Shown here: one piece after another, positions 6,957-15,656 of the stretch
Layout of the letters: every line of letters starts with the position of its first letter
How positions within the stretch are numbered: the stretch's first letter is position 1
Assembly: GCF_002858765.1 (NCBI RefSeq)
Contig: NZ_PJRP01000029.1
Location: forward strand, 1-46,088
DNA: 46,088 nucleotides
Direction of reading: 5' to 3'
Origin: Cupriavidus pauculus
GTDB lineage: Bacteria > Pseudomonadota > Gammaproteobacteria > Burkholderiales > Burkholderiaceae
The notes under the pieces: model-generated
Database searches by the model: none
What the model saw: only the letters and a program-made list of their open reading frames with translations
What the model was told of the DNA's origin: nothing
Position numbers and translations under genes: made by a program

Positions 6957-8858
6957 ATGACCCAGCACGAAGACTTCCGTGCGGAGCAGCCTTTTGCTTC
7001 CGCCGCCGACACCATTGCCACGCCCGCCGCTGCCGTGAGCCCGCTCGACAAGCTCGACGCCATGCTCAACGCCGATGCCGCCCCGGCAGCGCAAGCGTCG
7101 GAAGCCACGGAAAGTGGTTTCGCAAACCTTGGCCTGGACGCCGCCATCCTGCGCGCCCTGGCTGAAGCCAACTACAACAACCCCACCCCGGTTCAGGCCC
7201 AGGCCATTCCCGCCTTCCTGGCTGGCCGCGACCTGCTGGTCTCGAGCCAGACCGGTTCGGGCAAGACCGCCGCGTTCATGCTGCCGGCGATCCAGCGCAT
7301 CAGCGAAAAGCCCGCGACGAATCGTCCGACCGAACCGGCCAAGCGCATGAAGGGCAAGCGCCCCCGTCCGGCCGCCGCCCAGCCGTCGCTGCTGGTGCTG
7401 ACGCCGACGCGTGAGCTGGCCCTGCAGGTGACCGAAGCTGCTGCCAAGTACGGCCGCCATCTGCGCCGCATCGTGTGCGCCAGCATCCTGGGCGGCATGC
7501 CCTATCCGAAGCAGCTGGCCATGCTGTCGCGCATGCCGGACATCCTGGTGGCCACGCCGGGCCGTCTGCTGGACCATATCGAAGCCGGCCGCATCGACCT
7601 GTCCGCGCTGGACATGCTGGTGTTCGACGAAGCCGACCGCATGCTCGACATGGGCTTTGCCGACGACATCGACGCCATCGTGGCCGCCACGCCGGCATCG
7701 CGCCAGACGCTGATGTTCTCGGCCACGCTGGACGCCCGTATCGGCCAGCTGGCTTCGCGTCAGCTGCGCGACCCGCAACGCATCGAGATCGCCGCCGCAC
7801 GCGCCGACAACAGCAACATCGAACAGCGCCTGCACTTCACCGACGACATGTCGCACAAGGAGCGCCTGCTCGATCACCTGCTGCGCGATTCGTCGCTGAA
7901 GCAGGCCATCGTGTTCACGGCCACCAAGCGTGACGCCGATTCGCTGGCCGAGCGCCTGTCGGATACCGGCTTTGCCGCTGGCGCCCTGCACGGCGACATG
8001 ACCCAAGGCGCGCGCAACCGCACGCTGACGGCCCTGCGCCGCGGCAACCTGCGCGTGCTGGTGGCTACCGACGTGGCCGCACGCGGCATCGACGTACCCG
8101 ATATCACCCACGTGGTGAACTTCGACCTGCCCAAGCAGGCGGAAGACTACGTGCACCGTATCGGCCGTACGGGCCGTGCCGGCCGCTCGGGTATCGCCAT
8201 CAACCTGGTGAACCATGGCGACATGTTCCAGTGGCGCCGTATCGAGCGCTTCACGAACAACCGCATTGACGCGTCGGTGATCGAAGGCCTGGAGCCGCGC
8301 CGTTCGCCGAAGCCGCGTTCGAACTTCGGCGGCAAGCCGTCGGGCGGCCGTGATGGCTTCCGTGGCAACAGCGGCGGCGGCTATCGCAGCGGCAATGGCG
8401 CCGGCAACGGTGGTGGCTACCGTGGCAACAATGGCGGCAACCGCGAAGGCGGCGAGCGCAGCTTTGGCGAGCGCCGCTTCAGCAACGACGGCAACCGTGG
8501 CTTCGGCGACCGTGGCAACGGCGGCGGCTTCGGCGACCGCGGCAACAGCGCCGGCTTCGGCGACCGTGGCAACGGCGGCGGCTTCGGCGACCGTGGCAAC
8601 AGCGCCGGCTTCGGCGACCGTGGCAACGGTGGCTACCGTGGCCAGGGTCAAGGTCAAGGTCAGGGTCAAGGCCAGCAACGCAGCTTCGGCGGCGAGCAAC
8701 GCTCGTACGGCAACCGTGACGGCCAGCAGCGCGACGGCAACCGTGGTTTCGGTGGCGAGCGCAGCTTTGGCGACCGCAAGTTCGGCGACCGTGGTGGCGA
8801 TCGTGGCGGCTTTGGCGGCCAACGCAACGGCAACAGCCGTTCGCGCTTCGAGCGTTAA
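6957..8858 (+). CDS. DEAD-box RNA helicase with Gly/Arg-rich repeat tail
   Basis: A 633-residue ATP-dependent RNA helicase. The Q motif lies around 55-82 (FANLGLDAAIL...NPTPVQAQAIP), Walker A SSQTGSGKT at 96-104, DEAD at about 224-227, SAT near 255 and HRIGRTGRAGR at about 400-410. An insertion rich in Lys/Arg/Pro (NRPTEPAKRMKGKRPRP) sits after motif I. From about residue 440 to the end the protein is a disordered RGG-type tail with five perfect nine-residue repeats, the kind that binds RNA and promotes condensates. The start at MTQHEDF follows a TACGAC context with no clear ribosome site. It acts alone on its transcript and is distinct from the rhlE gene in this window; remodelling of RNA or ribosome precursors is the family role. 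Confidence 0.92.
   Translation: MTQHEDFRAEQPFASAADTIATPAAAVSPLDKLDAMLNADAAPAAQASEATESGFANLGLDAAILRALAEANYNNPTPVQAQAIPAFLAGRDLLVSSQTGSGKTAAFMLPAIQRISEKPATNRPTEPAKRMKGKRPRPAAAQPSLLVLTPTRELALQVTEAAAKYGRHLRRIVCASILGGMPYPKQLAMLSRMPDILVATPGRLLDHIEAGRIDLSALDMLVFDEADRMLDMGFADDIDAIVAATPASRQTLMFSATLDARIGQLASRQLRDPQRIEIAAARADNSNIEQRLHFTDDMSHKERLLDHLLRDSSLKQAIVFTATKRDADSLAERLSDTGFAAGALHGDMTQGARNRTLTALRRGNLRVLVATDVAARGIDVPDITHVVNFDLPKQAEDYVHRIGRTGRAGRSGIAINLVNHGDMFQWRRIERFTNNRIDASVIEGLEPRRSPKPRSNFGGKPSGGRDGFRGNSGGGYRSGNGAGNGGGYRGNNGGNREGGERSFGERRFSNDGNRGFGDRGNGGGFGDRGNSAGFGDRGNGGGFGDRGNSAGFGDRGNGGYRGQGQGQGQGQGQQRSFGGEQRSYGNRDGQQRDGNRGFGGERSFGDRKFGDRGGDRGGFGGQRNGNSRSRFER
8499..8633 (+). repeat. Five tandem 27-bp coding repeats
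   Basis: Five consecutive 27-bp units encode GFGDRGNGG or GFGDRGNSA in strict alternation inside the helicase tail, followed at about 8640 by a run of Gly-Gln dipeptides. Such repeats expand and contract by slippage, so the copy number probably differs between strains. Confidence 0.9.
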
Positions 8859-8900
8859 TCGCTGATCTCCCTGCCGCCGGCCAGCCGGTGGCAGGACGCA

Positions 8901-8928
8901 AAAAAAGGCACCCGAGGGTGCCTTTTTT
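8901..8928. terminator. Bidirectional terminator, helicase / EgtB-like gene
   Basis: A seven-bp stem GGCACCC / GGGTGCC with a two-base centre is flanked by six A and six T, so it works in both directions between the convergent helicase and EgtB-like gene. Confidence 0.9.
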
Positions 8929-8946
8929 ATTGCCGCCGGCGTCAGG

Positions 8947-10203
8947 TCAGATCGCGCACGTCCGGAATCCCACGAACGACACGTCGTCCTCCGGCAACAA
9001 GGCCGTGCGGGCCCGCACGTGGCGCAGGCGCCACGGGCTGGCGAACGACACGCCGCGCACGGCCTGGTGCGTGCCAAAGCGGCCGATGATCTCGCCATCG
9101 GTCGGCTCGGCGGCAAAGCCCAGGTATGGCTCGTACGGCGTGGCCGTCCATTCGCGCAACGTGCCCCACTGCAGCCCGCGATTCTGCGCGGCCGCCAGTT
9201 CCCACTCCACCTCCTGCGGCAGGCGGCGCCCGGCCCAGACGCACCACGCCTGCGCCTCGAACAGCGTGACGTGACGCACCGGCTCGTCGGGATTGAGCGT
9301 GCGCTCGGTGCCGAAGCGCGACACCACCCAGCTACGGCTGACCGCGTGGCGCGACCAGTAGCGCGGGGCCGAGCGCTCCTGCGTCATCAGCCATTGCCGG
9401 CCGGCGGCCGACCAGTACGACGGATGCTCGTAGCCGTGGTCTTCCACAAACTCCAGGAACTGGGCGTTGGTGACCAGCGCGGCGTCCATCTCGAACGCGG
9501 GCACGTAGATCTTCTGTGCCGGCAATTCGTCGGGCCAGGCATAGCCGTCGGTGTCCTGCCAGCCCTGCGTGAAATTGCCGCCCGGGAAATGCAGCGTGCC
9601 CGACGACTGTACGGCCATCGCCGGTGCAATCGATGCGGGCTCGACCGGCGCCACTTCCAGCGCCTGCAGCAGCGTGGCCACGGTTTCGCCCTGCACGTCC
9701 TCGTAGTACAGCGCGCGGCGGAACGGATACAGCGTGGTGTCATCATCGTCGGGCAACAGCGCGATGCGGCGCAGCAGGCCATCCAGCACCTTCGTGGCGT
9801 ATTGCTTCACCACGGCCACGTCAGGCAGCGCGATTTCCCAGCGCTCATCGGGGCCGATCCGCTCGGGATCGAACCACTCGTCGGCGCCATCGAGCAGCGA
9901 CGGCTCGCTGGCCACCGGCAGGCGGATACCGCCCTGCTCCAGGTGCCGCACACCGCGCAGGCACCACCATTCGGCGTGCCACGCGATATTGCCCAGCGTC
10001 CACAGCGGCGGATTGGCATCGTACTGGCGCTGCACCGTCCAGCCTTTGCGGGTCACCCCGAAGGCACCCAGCCATGCCAGCGTGCGGTTGCGTGAATCCA
10101 CCAGTGCCTGTGCCAACCCCTCGCGCGGCAACCGGCGCGCGTCGGGCCAGGCCGCGGTGCCGCCGGTGAAGTGGAGATCGGGAAGCATGGAGAAGCCGCT
10201 CAT
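8947..10203 (-). CDS. egtB: EgtB/SenA-family (DinB plus SUMF1) protein, iron ligands altered
   Basis: This 418-residue protein has the two-domain plan of ergothioneine (EgtB) or selenoneine (SenA) synthases: an N-terminal DinB-like bundle (about 25-180) and a C-terminal SUMF1 domain (about 210-418; WPDELPAQKIYVPAFEMDAALVTNAQFLEFV, RLPQEVEWELAA, LREWTATPY, VRGVSF, VGFRTCAI). It follows egtD, so the expected reaction is oxidative C-S bond formation on hercynine. The oddity is the metal site: where homologues have a His in LGH and the HX3HXE motif, here are Asn72 (LGN), Tyr167 and Gln171 (YEDVQGE). Either the metal site is built differently or the enzyme is not a canonical sulfoxide synthase. 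No senB or senC gene is nearby. The start is uncertain; an internal ATG at 10188 is equally possible. Confidence 0.75.
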   Translation of the reverse strand: MSGFSMLPDLHFTGGTAAWPDARRLPREGLAQALVDSRNRTLAWLGAFGVTRKGWTVQRQYDANPPLWTLGNIAWHAEWWCLRGVRHLEQGGIRLPVASEPSLLDGADEWFDPERIGPDERWEIALPDVAVVKQYATKVLDGLLRRIALLPDDDDTTLYPFRRALYYEDVQGETVATLLQALEVAPVEPASIAPAMAVQSSGTLHFPGGNFTQGWQDTDGYAWPDELPAQKIYVPAFEMDAALVTNAQFLEFVEDHGYEHPSYWSAAGRQWLMTQERSAPRYWSRHAVSRSWVVSRFGTERTLNPDEPVRHVTLFEAQAWCVWAGRRLPQEVEWELAAAQNRGLQWGTLREWTATPYEPYLGFAAEPTDGEIIGRFGTHQAVRGVSFASPWRLRHVRARTALLPEDDVSFVGFRTCAI

Positions 10204-10362
10204 CGAGGTATCCGTGACATAGGGTGGGAATCGGTGCCGGCCCGGCCGGCTGCGCGCATTATGACACCGCGCGCCAACGCGTTCCGGCCCGCACCCTTTC
10301 ACCCTGCTGTCGGCGCGGCTTACCGCCAGTCTGCCCCTCGGTCGGCCAGTTCCTCCGATCCG

Positions 10363-11469
10363 TCAGCCGCACGCGTGAAACACCGCGAACCAGCCGCGCG
10401 GATCGGTCCAGCTGACCGGGTCGGTAAAGCCGGCCGCTTCGAGCAGAATCGCGAAGTCGTCCGGCCGATACTTGTGCGAGTCCTCGGTATGGATGCGGTC
10501 GCCGGCGGCGAACCGCCGCTCGCCGCCGGGCCAGCGCACGGTCACATCGCGTTCGGCCTGCAGATGCATCTGGATGCGGGACGCCTGCGTATCGAACGTG
10601 GCCGCATGGCGCCAGTCGGCCAGCGCGAAGTCGCTGCCGACGATGCGATTCACGTTGCGCAGCACGTTGCGGTTGAACGCGGCCGTCACGCCCAGCGCAT
10701 CGTCATAGGCAGCCACCAGCGTGTCCGGGTCCTTGTACAGGTCCACGCCGATCAGCACGCCGTCGCCCGGGCCCGCCGCGGCACGCAGCCGTTGCAGCAG
10801 CGCCAAGGCATCGATCGGCGCAAAGTTGCCGATGCTGGAGCCGGGATAGAAAAACAGCCGGCGGCCGCGTTTGACACTGCTGGGCAGGTCCAGCGGCCCG
10901 CACAGGTCGGCCCCCAGCCCCAGCATGGGAATCTGGGGATTCTGCTGCTGCAGCGCGTCCAGGGTGCCGCGCAGGAATTCCACCGAAATATCGAGCGCCA
11001 CGTACTGCGCCGGCTGCAGGCTCGGGAACAGGCGCGCGGCCTTCTGGCAGTTGCCGGCGCCCAGGTCGATCAGCACGCAGCCGCTGCCCGCCCGTGCGGC
11101 GATGGCGGACGCCGCCGTGGCAAAAATCGACGCTTCGGTGCGGGTGGGATAGTACTCGGGCAGGTCGGTGATGGCCTCGAACAGCCGGGAGCCCAATACG
11201 TCGTAGAAGAACTTCGGGCTGATGCGCGCCTGCCCAAGGCGCAGCCCCTGCTCGATTTCGGCGCGCAGCGCGCCGTTGTCCTCGCGGTATTGCTGTACGA
11301 ATTCCGGGTGCAGGGCCGCCCCGGGCCGGGCATGGCCATTGCCGACGACGATACGCGGCTCCGGCGCAATCTCCGGCGTGGCGTGGCCGTTCTGGTGATG
11401 GGAGTTGTTATGGGAGTTGTTGCGGGTCGAATGGGTGTCGGGCGTCTGAAGCGTAGTGGGGGCCGGCAT
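10363..11469 (-). CDS. egtD: L-histidine N-alpha-methyltransferase EgtD
   Basis: A 368-residue SAM-dependent enzyme that trimethylates histidine to hercynine, the first step of ergothioneine synthesis. Residues 1 to about 50 are a low-complexity His/Asn-rich extension (NNSHNNSHHQNGH) not needed for the fold. The family core follows: RISPKFFYDVLGSRLFEAITDLPEYYPTRTE, the SAM motif LIDLGAGNCQKAARL, FYPGSSIGNF, and the C-terminal HTEDSHKY segment of the substrate pocket. AAGGAAACGTC before the ATG supports this start over the longer frame. It lies 159 bases upstream of the EgtB-family gene on the same strand, consistent with a two-gene transcript. Confidence 0.92.
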   Translation of the reverse strand: MPAPTTLQTPDTHSTRNNSHNNSHHQNGHATPEIAPEPRIVVGNGHARPGAALHPEFVQQYREDNGALRAEIEQGLRLGQARISPKFFYDVLGSRLFEAITDLPEYYPTRTEASIFATAASAIAARAGSGCVLIDLGAGNCQKAARLFPSLQPAQYVALDISVEFLRGTLDALQQQNPQIPMLGLGADLCGPLDLPSSVKRGRRLFFYPGSSIGNFAPIDALALLQRLRAAAGPGDGVLIGVDLYKDPDTLVAAYDDALGVTAAFNRNVLRNVNRIVGSDFALADWRHAATFDTQASRIQMHLQAERDVTVRWPGGERRFAAGDRIHTEDSHKYRPDDFAILLEAAGFTDPVSWTDPRGWFAVFHACG

Positions 11470-11733
11470 GACGTTTCCTTGTTGTCGATGGGCACTACGG
11501 TGAATCCCTCTCAAAGCGTCCGCGATGGCGCTGGGCCTGCGGCCGGTTCGGGGTGCGCGCCTGTCAGGTCTGGGGCACACCTGCCGAACCGATCCAAATA
11601 GGATAGGTGCATACGCTTATGCGTGCGTGATACGTTGCATCACTTTACAAACAGCACTGCACGGCATTCATGTCTGAAACTTGATACATACAAACCCCAC
11701 CCCGGCAGCGCAACATTTTTTTCGTAGTTCCCT

Positions 11734-11739
11734 TATAAT
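11734..11739 (+). promoter_or_regulatory. -10 element of the riboswitch-TerC transcript
   Basis: A perfect TATAAT stands about 50 bases before the riboswitch aptamer. No good -35 hexamer is seen 16-18 bases upstream. Transcription would start near 11746. Confidence 0.6.
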
Positions 11740-11785
11740 CGCCTCCAACGTGATCGCCGGAGCTTCTGGCGGACGCGATCCCTTC

Positions 11786-11952
11786 CAAAGAGGGAAGTAA
11801 AAGGGGAGTAGCTTGGGGGCATCCGATGCCCTTAGCACAATCGTCATTCCGAGACGCATCGCTCGTCTCCGGTTGTGCTGACCCTGGCGCGCATTCCGCG
11901 CCAGTCAGTCGAGCAAGACCTTTGCACACCTGGTTTTTATGGTTTGCAAAGG
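11786..11952 (+). promoter_or_regulatory. yybP-ykoY family (Mn2+) riboswitch
   Basis: The conserved core AAAGGGGAGTAGC at 11800-11812 is the hallmark of the yybP-ykoY aptamer, which binds Mn2+. It is followed by a long pairing TTAGCACAATCG (11832-11843) with CGGTTGTGCTGA (11870-11881) around an inner GAGACG...CGTCTC hairpin, then ACCCTGGCGC. A later hairpin CCTTTGCA / TGCAAAGG (11919-11952) and a T7 run at 12030-12036 just before the ribosome site could form the expression platform. Its place in front of a TerC-family gene is the standard arrangement. The exact aptamer ends are approximate. Confidence 0.88.
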
Positions 11953-12054
11953 CGACCCCGATCACTTCCGGCGCTCGACGTAAATCCCAGGTGCAACAAA
12001 AAACCCTTGCTGGCTCGATGGCCTGCAGCTTTTTTTCGTACCTGAGGAGCGTAC

Positions 12055-12762
12055 ATGGAGTGGCTTACCGATCTGTTCACGATGCAGTTTCTGACAGCGC
12101 TGCTGTCCATCGTCGTCATTGACCTGGTCCTGGCTGGCGACAACGCCATCGTGATCGCCCTCGCGGCGCGCAACCTGCCGCCGCACCTGCAGAAGAAAGC
12201 CATTGTCTGGGGCACCATCGGTGCCGTGGTGGTCCGTTCGGCCATGACGATTGGCGTGGTCTGGCTGCTCAAGATCCCCGGCCTGCTGCTGGTTGGTGGC
12301 CTGGCGCTGGTCTGGATTGCCTACAAACTGCTGGCCGCCGAGGAAGACGGCGACGGGCACGGCGCTGGCGCGGCCACGCTGGTGGGCGCCATGAAGACCA
12401 TCATCATCGCTGACGCGGTGATGGGCGTGGACAACGTGCTGGCCGTCGCCGGCGCCGCCCACGGCAGCTTCCTGCTGGTGGTGCTGGGCCTGCTGATCAG
12501 TATCCCGATCGTGGTCTGGGGTTCGAGCCTGGTGCTCAAGCTGATGTCGCGCTACCCGTCGATCATCTACATCGGTGCCGGCGTGCTGGCCTTCACCGCC
12601 GTCAAGATGATCCTGGGCGAGCCGATCACCAAGACCTTCTTCGAGGCGCAGCCCGCCATCAAGTGGGGCCTGTACCTGGTGATCGTCGGTGGCGTGCTGG
12701 GTGCCGGCTACCTGACCCAGAAGCGTCGCGAAGGCAACCAGAAGCCGGCGGAAAGCCACTGA
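12055..12762 (+). CDS. TerC-family integral membrane protein (YkoY/Alx type)
   Basis: A 235-residue membrane protein with about seven helices. Two family signatures with paired acidic residues, DLVLAGDNAIVIA (about 22-34) and DAVMGVDNVLAVAGAA (about 120-135), form the likely metal path. Riboswitch-controlled members of this family (Alx, YkoY, MeeF/MeeY) are implicated in Mn2+ export or in metallation of secreted enzymes, and the upstream Mn2+ riboswitch points to the same role here. GAGGAG lies six bases before the ATG. It is a single-gene transcript ending in a UUCG-loop terminator. Confidence 0.9.
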   Translation: MEWLTDLFTMQFLTALLSIVVIDLVLAGDNAIVIALAARNLPPHLQKKAIVWGTIGAVVVRSAMTIGVVWLLKIPGLLLVGGLALVWIAYKLLAAEEDGDGHGAGAATLVGAMKTIIIADAVMGVDNVLAVAGAAHGSFLLVVLGLLISIPIVVWGSSLVLKLMSRYPSIIYIGAGVLAFTAVKMILGEPITKTFFEAQPAIKWGLYLVIVGGVLGAGYLTQKRREGNQKPAESH

Positions 12763-12790
12763 CCCGGCTGACCGGAATTGCCGGAAATGC

Positions 12791-12817
12791 AAAAGGCCGC
12801 CTTCGGGCGGCTTTTTG
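12791..12817 (+). terminator. Terminator after the TerC-family gene
   Basis: A six-bp GCCGCC / GGCGGC stem with a TTCG tetraloop, an A-rich 5' side and a T5 run. Confidence 0.88.
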
Positions 12818-12879
12818 CTTTCAGGCTAAAATCCCCGCTTTACGGCCCGCAGCCGACATCACATTTCTACCCCGCGCCG

Positions 12880-13674
12880 ATGAAACAGTATCTCGACTTC
12901 ATGCGCCATGTTTTTGAGCATGGCACCGAAAAGCCCGACCGCACCGGCACCGGCACGCGCTCGGTGTTCGGCTACCAGATGCGCTTCGACCTGAACGAAG
13001 GCTTTCCGGTCGTCACCACCAAGAAACTGCACCTGAAGTCGATCATCCACGAACTGCTGTGGTTCCTGCAGGGATCGACCAACATCAAGTACCTGAAGGA
13101 CAACGGCGTCACGATCTGGGACGAATGGGCCGACGCCAACGGCGAACTCGGTCCGGTCTACGGCTACCAATGGCGCGCTTGGCCCACGCCGGATGGCCGC
13201 CATATCGACCAGATCAGCGAGGTGGTGCAGCAGATCCGCAACAACCCCGATTCGCGCCGGCTGATCGTGTCGGCCTGGAACGTGGGCGAAATCCCGCAGA
13301 TGAAGCTGCCGCCCTGCCACGCGTTCTTCCAGTTCTACGTGGCCGACGGCAAGCTGAGCTGCCAGCTGTACCAGCGCAGCGCCGACATCTTCCTTGGGGT
13401 GCCGTTCAATATCGCCAGCTACGCGCTGCTGACGCACATGATTGCGCAGCAATGCGGCCTGGGCGTGGGCGACTTCGTCTGGACAGGCGGCGACTGCCAC
13501 ATCTACAGCAACCACTTCGAGCAGGTGCAGACGCAGCTTTCCCGCGCGCCGATGAAGCTGCCGACGCTGAAGATCAAGCGCAAGCCCGACAGCATCTTCG
13601 ACTACCAGTACGACGACTTCGAGCTGGTGGGCTACGAATCGCACCCTGCCATCAAGGCACCGGTGGCCGTATGA
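12880..13674 (+). CDS. thyA: Thymidylate synthase
   Basis: A 264-residue enzyme, exactly the length of E. coli ThyA, that methylates dUMP to dTMP with methylene-tetrahydrofolate and yields dihydrofolate. Visible motifs are MKQYLDFMRHVFEHGTEKPDRTGTGTRS (folate and phosphate contacts), the catalytic Cys146 in LPPCHAFFQFYV, QRSADIFLGVPFNIASYA and GDCHIYSNH. Its stop overlaps the folA start (ATGA), so translation is coupled to the enzyme that recycles the dihydrofolate. The ATG start is set by family length; the ribosome site is weak. Confidence 0.97.
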   Translation: MKQYLDFMRHVFEHGTEKPDRTGTGTRSVFGYQMRFDLNEGFPVVTTKKLHLKSIIHELLWFLQGSTNIKYLKDNGVTIWDEWADANGELGPVYGYQWRAWPTPDGRHIDQISEVVQQIRNNPDSRRLIVSAWNVGEIPQMKLPPCHAFFQFYVADGKLSCQLYQRSADIFLGVPFNIASYALLTHMIAQQCGLGVGDFVWTGGDCHIYSNHFEQVQTQLSRAPMKLPTLKIKRKPDSIFDYQYDDFELVGYESHPAIKAPVAV

Positions 13675-14171
13675 CGCTGCTGACCCTGATCGTCGCGCGT
13701 GCGCGCAACGGCGTGATCGGCCGCGACAACACGCTGCCGTGGCGCCTGCCCGAGGACCTGCAGCATTTCAAGCGCACCACGCTGGGCGCCCCGATCATCA
13801 TGGGCCGCAAGACCTGGGATTCGATCGGCCGGCCGCTGCCGGGCCGCCGCAATATCGTGGTAAGCCGCAACCGCGACCTGCAGCTGGAAGGCGCCGAGGT
13901 GGTGGGGTCGCTGGAAGATGCCCAGCGCCTGTGCGTGGGCGTGGAACAGGTGTTCCTGATTGGCGGCGCGCAGCTCTATGCCGAAGCACTGCCCAGCGCA
14001 GATCGCCTGATCGTCACCGAGATCGATGCCGACGTGGAGGGCGATGCCCACTTCCCGGCCGTCGACCGGTCGACGTGGCTGGAGGTCTCGCGCGAGACCC
14101 ACCATTCGGAGGCCAACGCGTTCGACTATGCGTTCGTGACCTACGAGCGCCCGCCTTCGGGCGAGGAATGA
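13671..14171 (+). CDS. folA: Dihydrofolate reductase
   Basis: A 166-residue chromosomal-type dihydrofolate reductase that reduces dihydrofolate to tetrahydrofolate with NADPH. Motifs seen: LIVARARNGVIGRDNTLPW (Met20-loop region), LPEDLQHFKRTT with the acidic active-site residue, MGRKTWDSIGRPLPGRRNIVVSR (NADPH phosphate site) and VFLIGGAQLYAEAL. The four-base overlap with thyA makes the two an operon, closing the folate cycle. Nothing suggests a mobile trimethoprim-resistance variant. Confidence 0.97.
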   Translation: MTLLTLIVARARNGVIGRDNTLPWRLPEDLQHFKRTTLGAPIIMGRKTWDSIGRPLPGRRNIVVSRNRDLQLEGAEVVGSLEDAQRLCVGVEQVFLIGGAQLYAEALPSADRLIVTEIDADVEGDAHFPAVDRSTWLEVSRETHHSEANAFDYAFVTYERPPSGEE

Positions 14172-14191
14172 CCACGCCGGCCTGACCACGA

Positions 14192-14216
14192 AAAACGGCG
14201 CCCCAGGGCGTCGTTT
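14192..14216 (+). terminator. Terminator after thyA-folA
   Basis: An AAAACGGCGCCC / GGGCGTCGTTTT stem with one G-T pair and a CAG loop, A-rich before and T-rich after, so probably active in both directions between folA and pmbA. Confidence 0.85.
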
Positions 14217-14240
14217 TCCGTTTTGCCGAGTGCCGGAAGC

Positions 14241-15608
14241 TCAGTTGCCGGCAATGGTCATCTGCTCGAGCAGGATCGACCCGGTTTCCTTGGTGCCGCG
14301 CACCAGGGCGTCGGCGCCGATACCAACGATCTGCTTGAACATTTCCACCATGTTGCCGGCGATGGTGATTTCCTCCACCGGGTACTGGATCACACCGTTC
14401 TCGACCCAGTAGCCCGACGCGCCGCGCGAATAGTCGCCTGTCACGTAGTTCACGCCCTGCCCCATCAGTTCGGTCACCAGCAAGCCGGTGCCCATCTTCT
14501 TCAGCATGCCGGCGAAGTCGTCGCCCGGCTGCGTCCGCGAGCTGGTCAGCGTCAGGTTGTGCGAGCCGCCCGCATTGCCGGTGGTCTTCATGCCGAGCTT
14601 GCGCGCCGAATAGGTCGACAGGAAATAGCCCTGCACCACGCCGTCGCGCACCACGTCGCGGGCCTGCGTGCGCACGCCTTCCTCGTCGAACGGGGCGCTG
14701 CCCATGGCGGCTGGCACGTGCGGCTGCTCATGGATCTGGATATCCGGCGAAAACACGGCCTTGCCCAGCGTGTCGTACAGGAACGTCGACTTGCGATACA
14801 GCGCACCGCCCGACACCGCCTGCACGAAGGCACCTAGCAGGCCGGCCGCCAGCGGCGCCTCGAACAGCACCGGGCACTTGCGCGTGGACAGCTTGCGGGC
14901 ATTCAGGCGGGCCAGTGCGCGCTCGGCGGCATAGCGGCCAATGGCCTCGGGTTCGGCCAGCGCCAGCGGCGAGCGCTTGGACGAATACCAGTCGTCGCGC
15001 TGCATGCCGCCGCCGGAGCCGGCAATCGGCGCCGCCGAAATGAAATGGCGCGAATACGGATAGCCGCCCACGAAGCCGCGCGACGTGGCCAGCACGAACT
15101 GCGAGTGCTGGGCCGATACGCTGGCACCATCGCTGTTCTTGATCTTCGGCGACACCGCGAACGACGCCGCCTCGGCACGGCGCGCGATGTCGATGGCACC
15201 CTCGGCGTCGATGTCCCACGGGTGGAACAGGTCCAGGTCCTGCGGATTGCGTTCGAGCAGGCCTTCCTCGGCCAGGCCCGCGCAGTCATCCTCGGCTGTG
15301 AAGCGGGCGATGTTGTACGCCGCCTCGGCCGTGGCGCGCAGGGCGGCCGGCGAGAAATCGGACGTGCTGGCATTGCCGCGGCGCTGGCCGATCATGACCG
15401 TCACACCCACCACCTTGTCGCGGTTCTGCTCGATGGTTTCCACCTGCCCCTTGCGCACCGTCACCGACAGGCCACCGCCTTCGGAGATCTCGGTGGCGGC
15501 ATCCGTCGCGCCAAGTTCGCGTGCCACGCGCAGCACATCAGCCGCCATGGCCTTGAGCTGATCCTGGGTATAGGTGAAATGCGCGGTCTTTTCGGCAGTC
15601 TGGCTCAT
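14241..15608 (-). CDS. pmbA: Metalloprotease PmbA (TldE)
   Basis: A 455-residue protein of the TldD/PmbA family, close to the 450 residues of E. coli PmbA. With TldD it forms a heterodimeric metalloprotease that processes microcin B17 and the antitoxin CcdA. PmbA is the partner without the HExxxH zinc motif, and none is seen here. Diagnostic segments are SEGGGLSVTVRKGQVETIEQNRDK, NSDGASVSAQ, CPVLFEAPLAAGLLGAF, GNAGGSHNL and the closing TIAGNMVEMFKQIVGIGAD. TldD is not in the window. It is divergent from darP, 48 bases apart. A TTG six codons upstream is a less likely start. Confidence 0.93.
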   Translation of the reverse strand: MSQTAEKTAHFTYTQDQLKAMAADVLRVARELGATDAATEISEGGGLSVTVRKGQVETIEQNRDKVVGVTVMIGQRRGNASTSDFSPAALRATAEAAYNIARFTAEDDCAGLAEEGLLERNPQDLDLFHPWDIDAEGAIDIARRAEAASFAVSPKIKNSDGASVSAQHSQFVLATSRGFVGGYPYSRHFISAAPIAGSGGGMQRDDWYSSKRSPLALAEPEAIGRYAAERALARLNARKLSTRKCPVLFEAPLAAGLLGAFVQAVSGGALYRKSTFLYDTLGKAVFSPDIQIHEQPHVPAAMGSAPFDEEGVRTQARDVVRDGVVQGYFLSTYSARKLGMKTTGNAGGSHNLTLTSSRTQPGDDFAGMLKKMGTGLLVTELMGQGVNYVTGDYSRGASGYWVENGVIQYPVEEITIAGNMVEMFKQIVGIGADALVRGTKETGSILLEQMTIAGN

Positions 15609-15656
15609 ATGGGCGGGCGTGATCAAAAGTCCAAACGGGAATCATAGCAAGATAAA

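Noticed and set aside
8499..8675. Could the regular 27-bp repeats be a CRISPR-like or non-coding array?
   Set aside because: There are no unique spacers; the units are in frame and encode perfect nine-residue repeats of an RGG-type tail.
6717..9116. A 799-codon minus-strand open frame opposite the helicase
   Set aside because: Its Ala/Val/Thr repeats are just the reverse of the helicase glycine repeats; there is no domain and no ribosome site.
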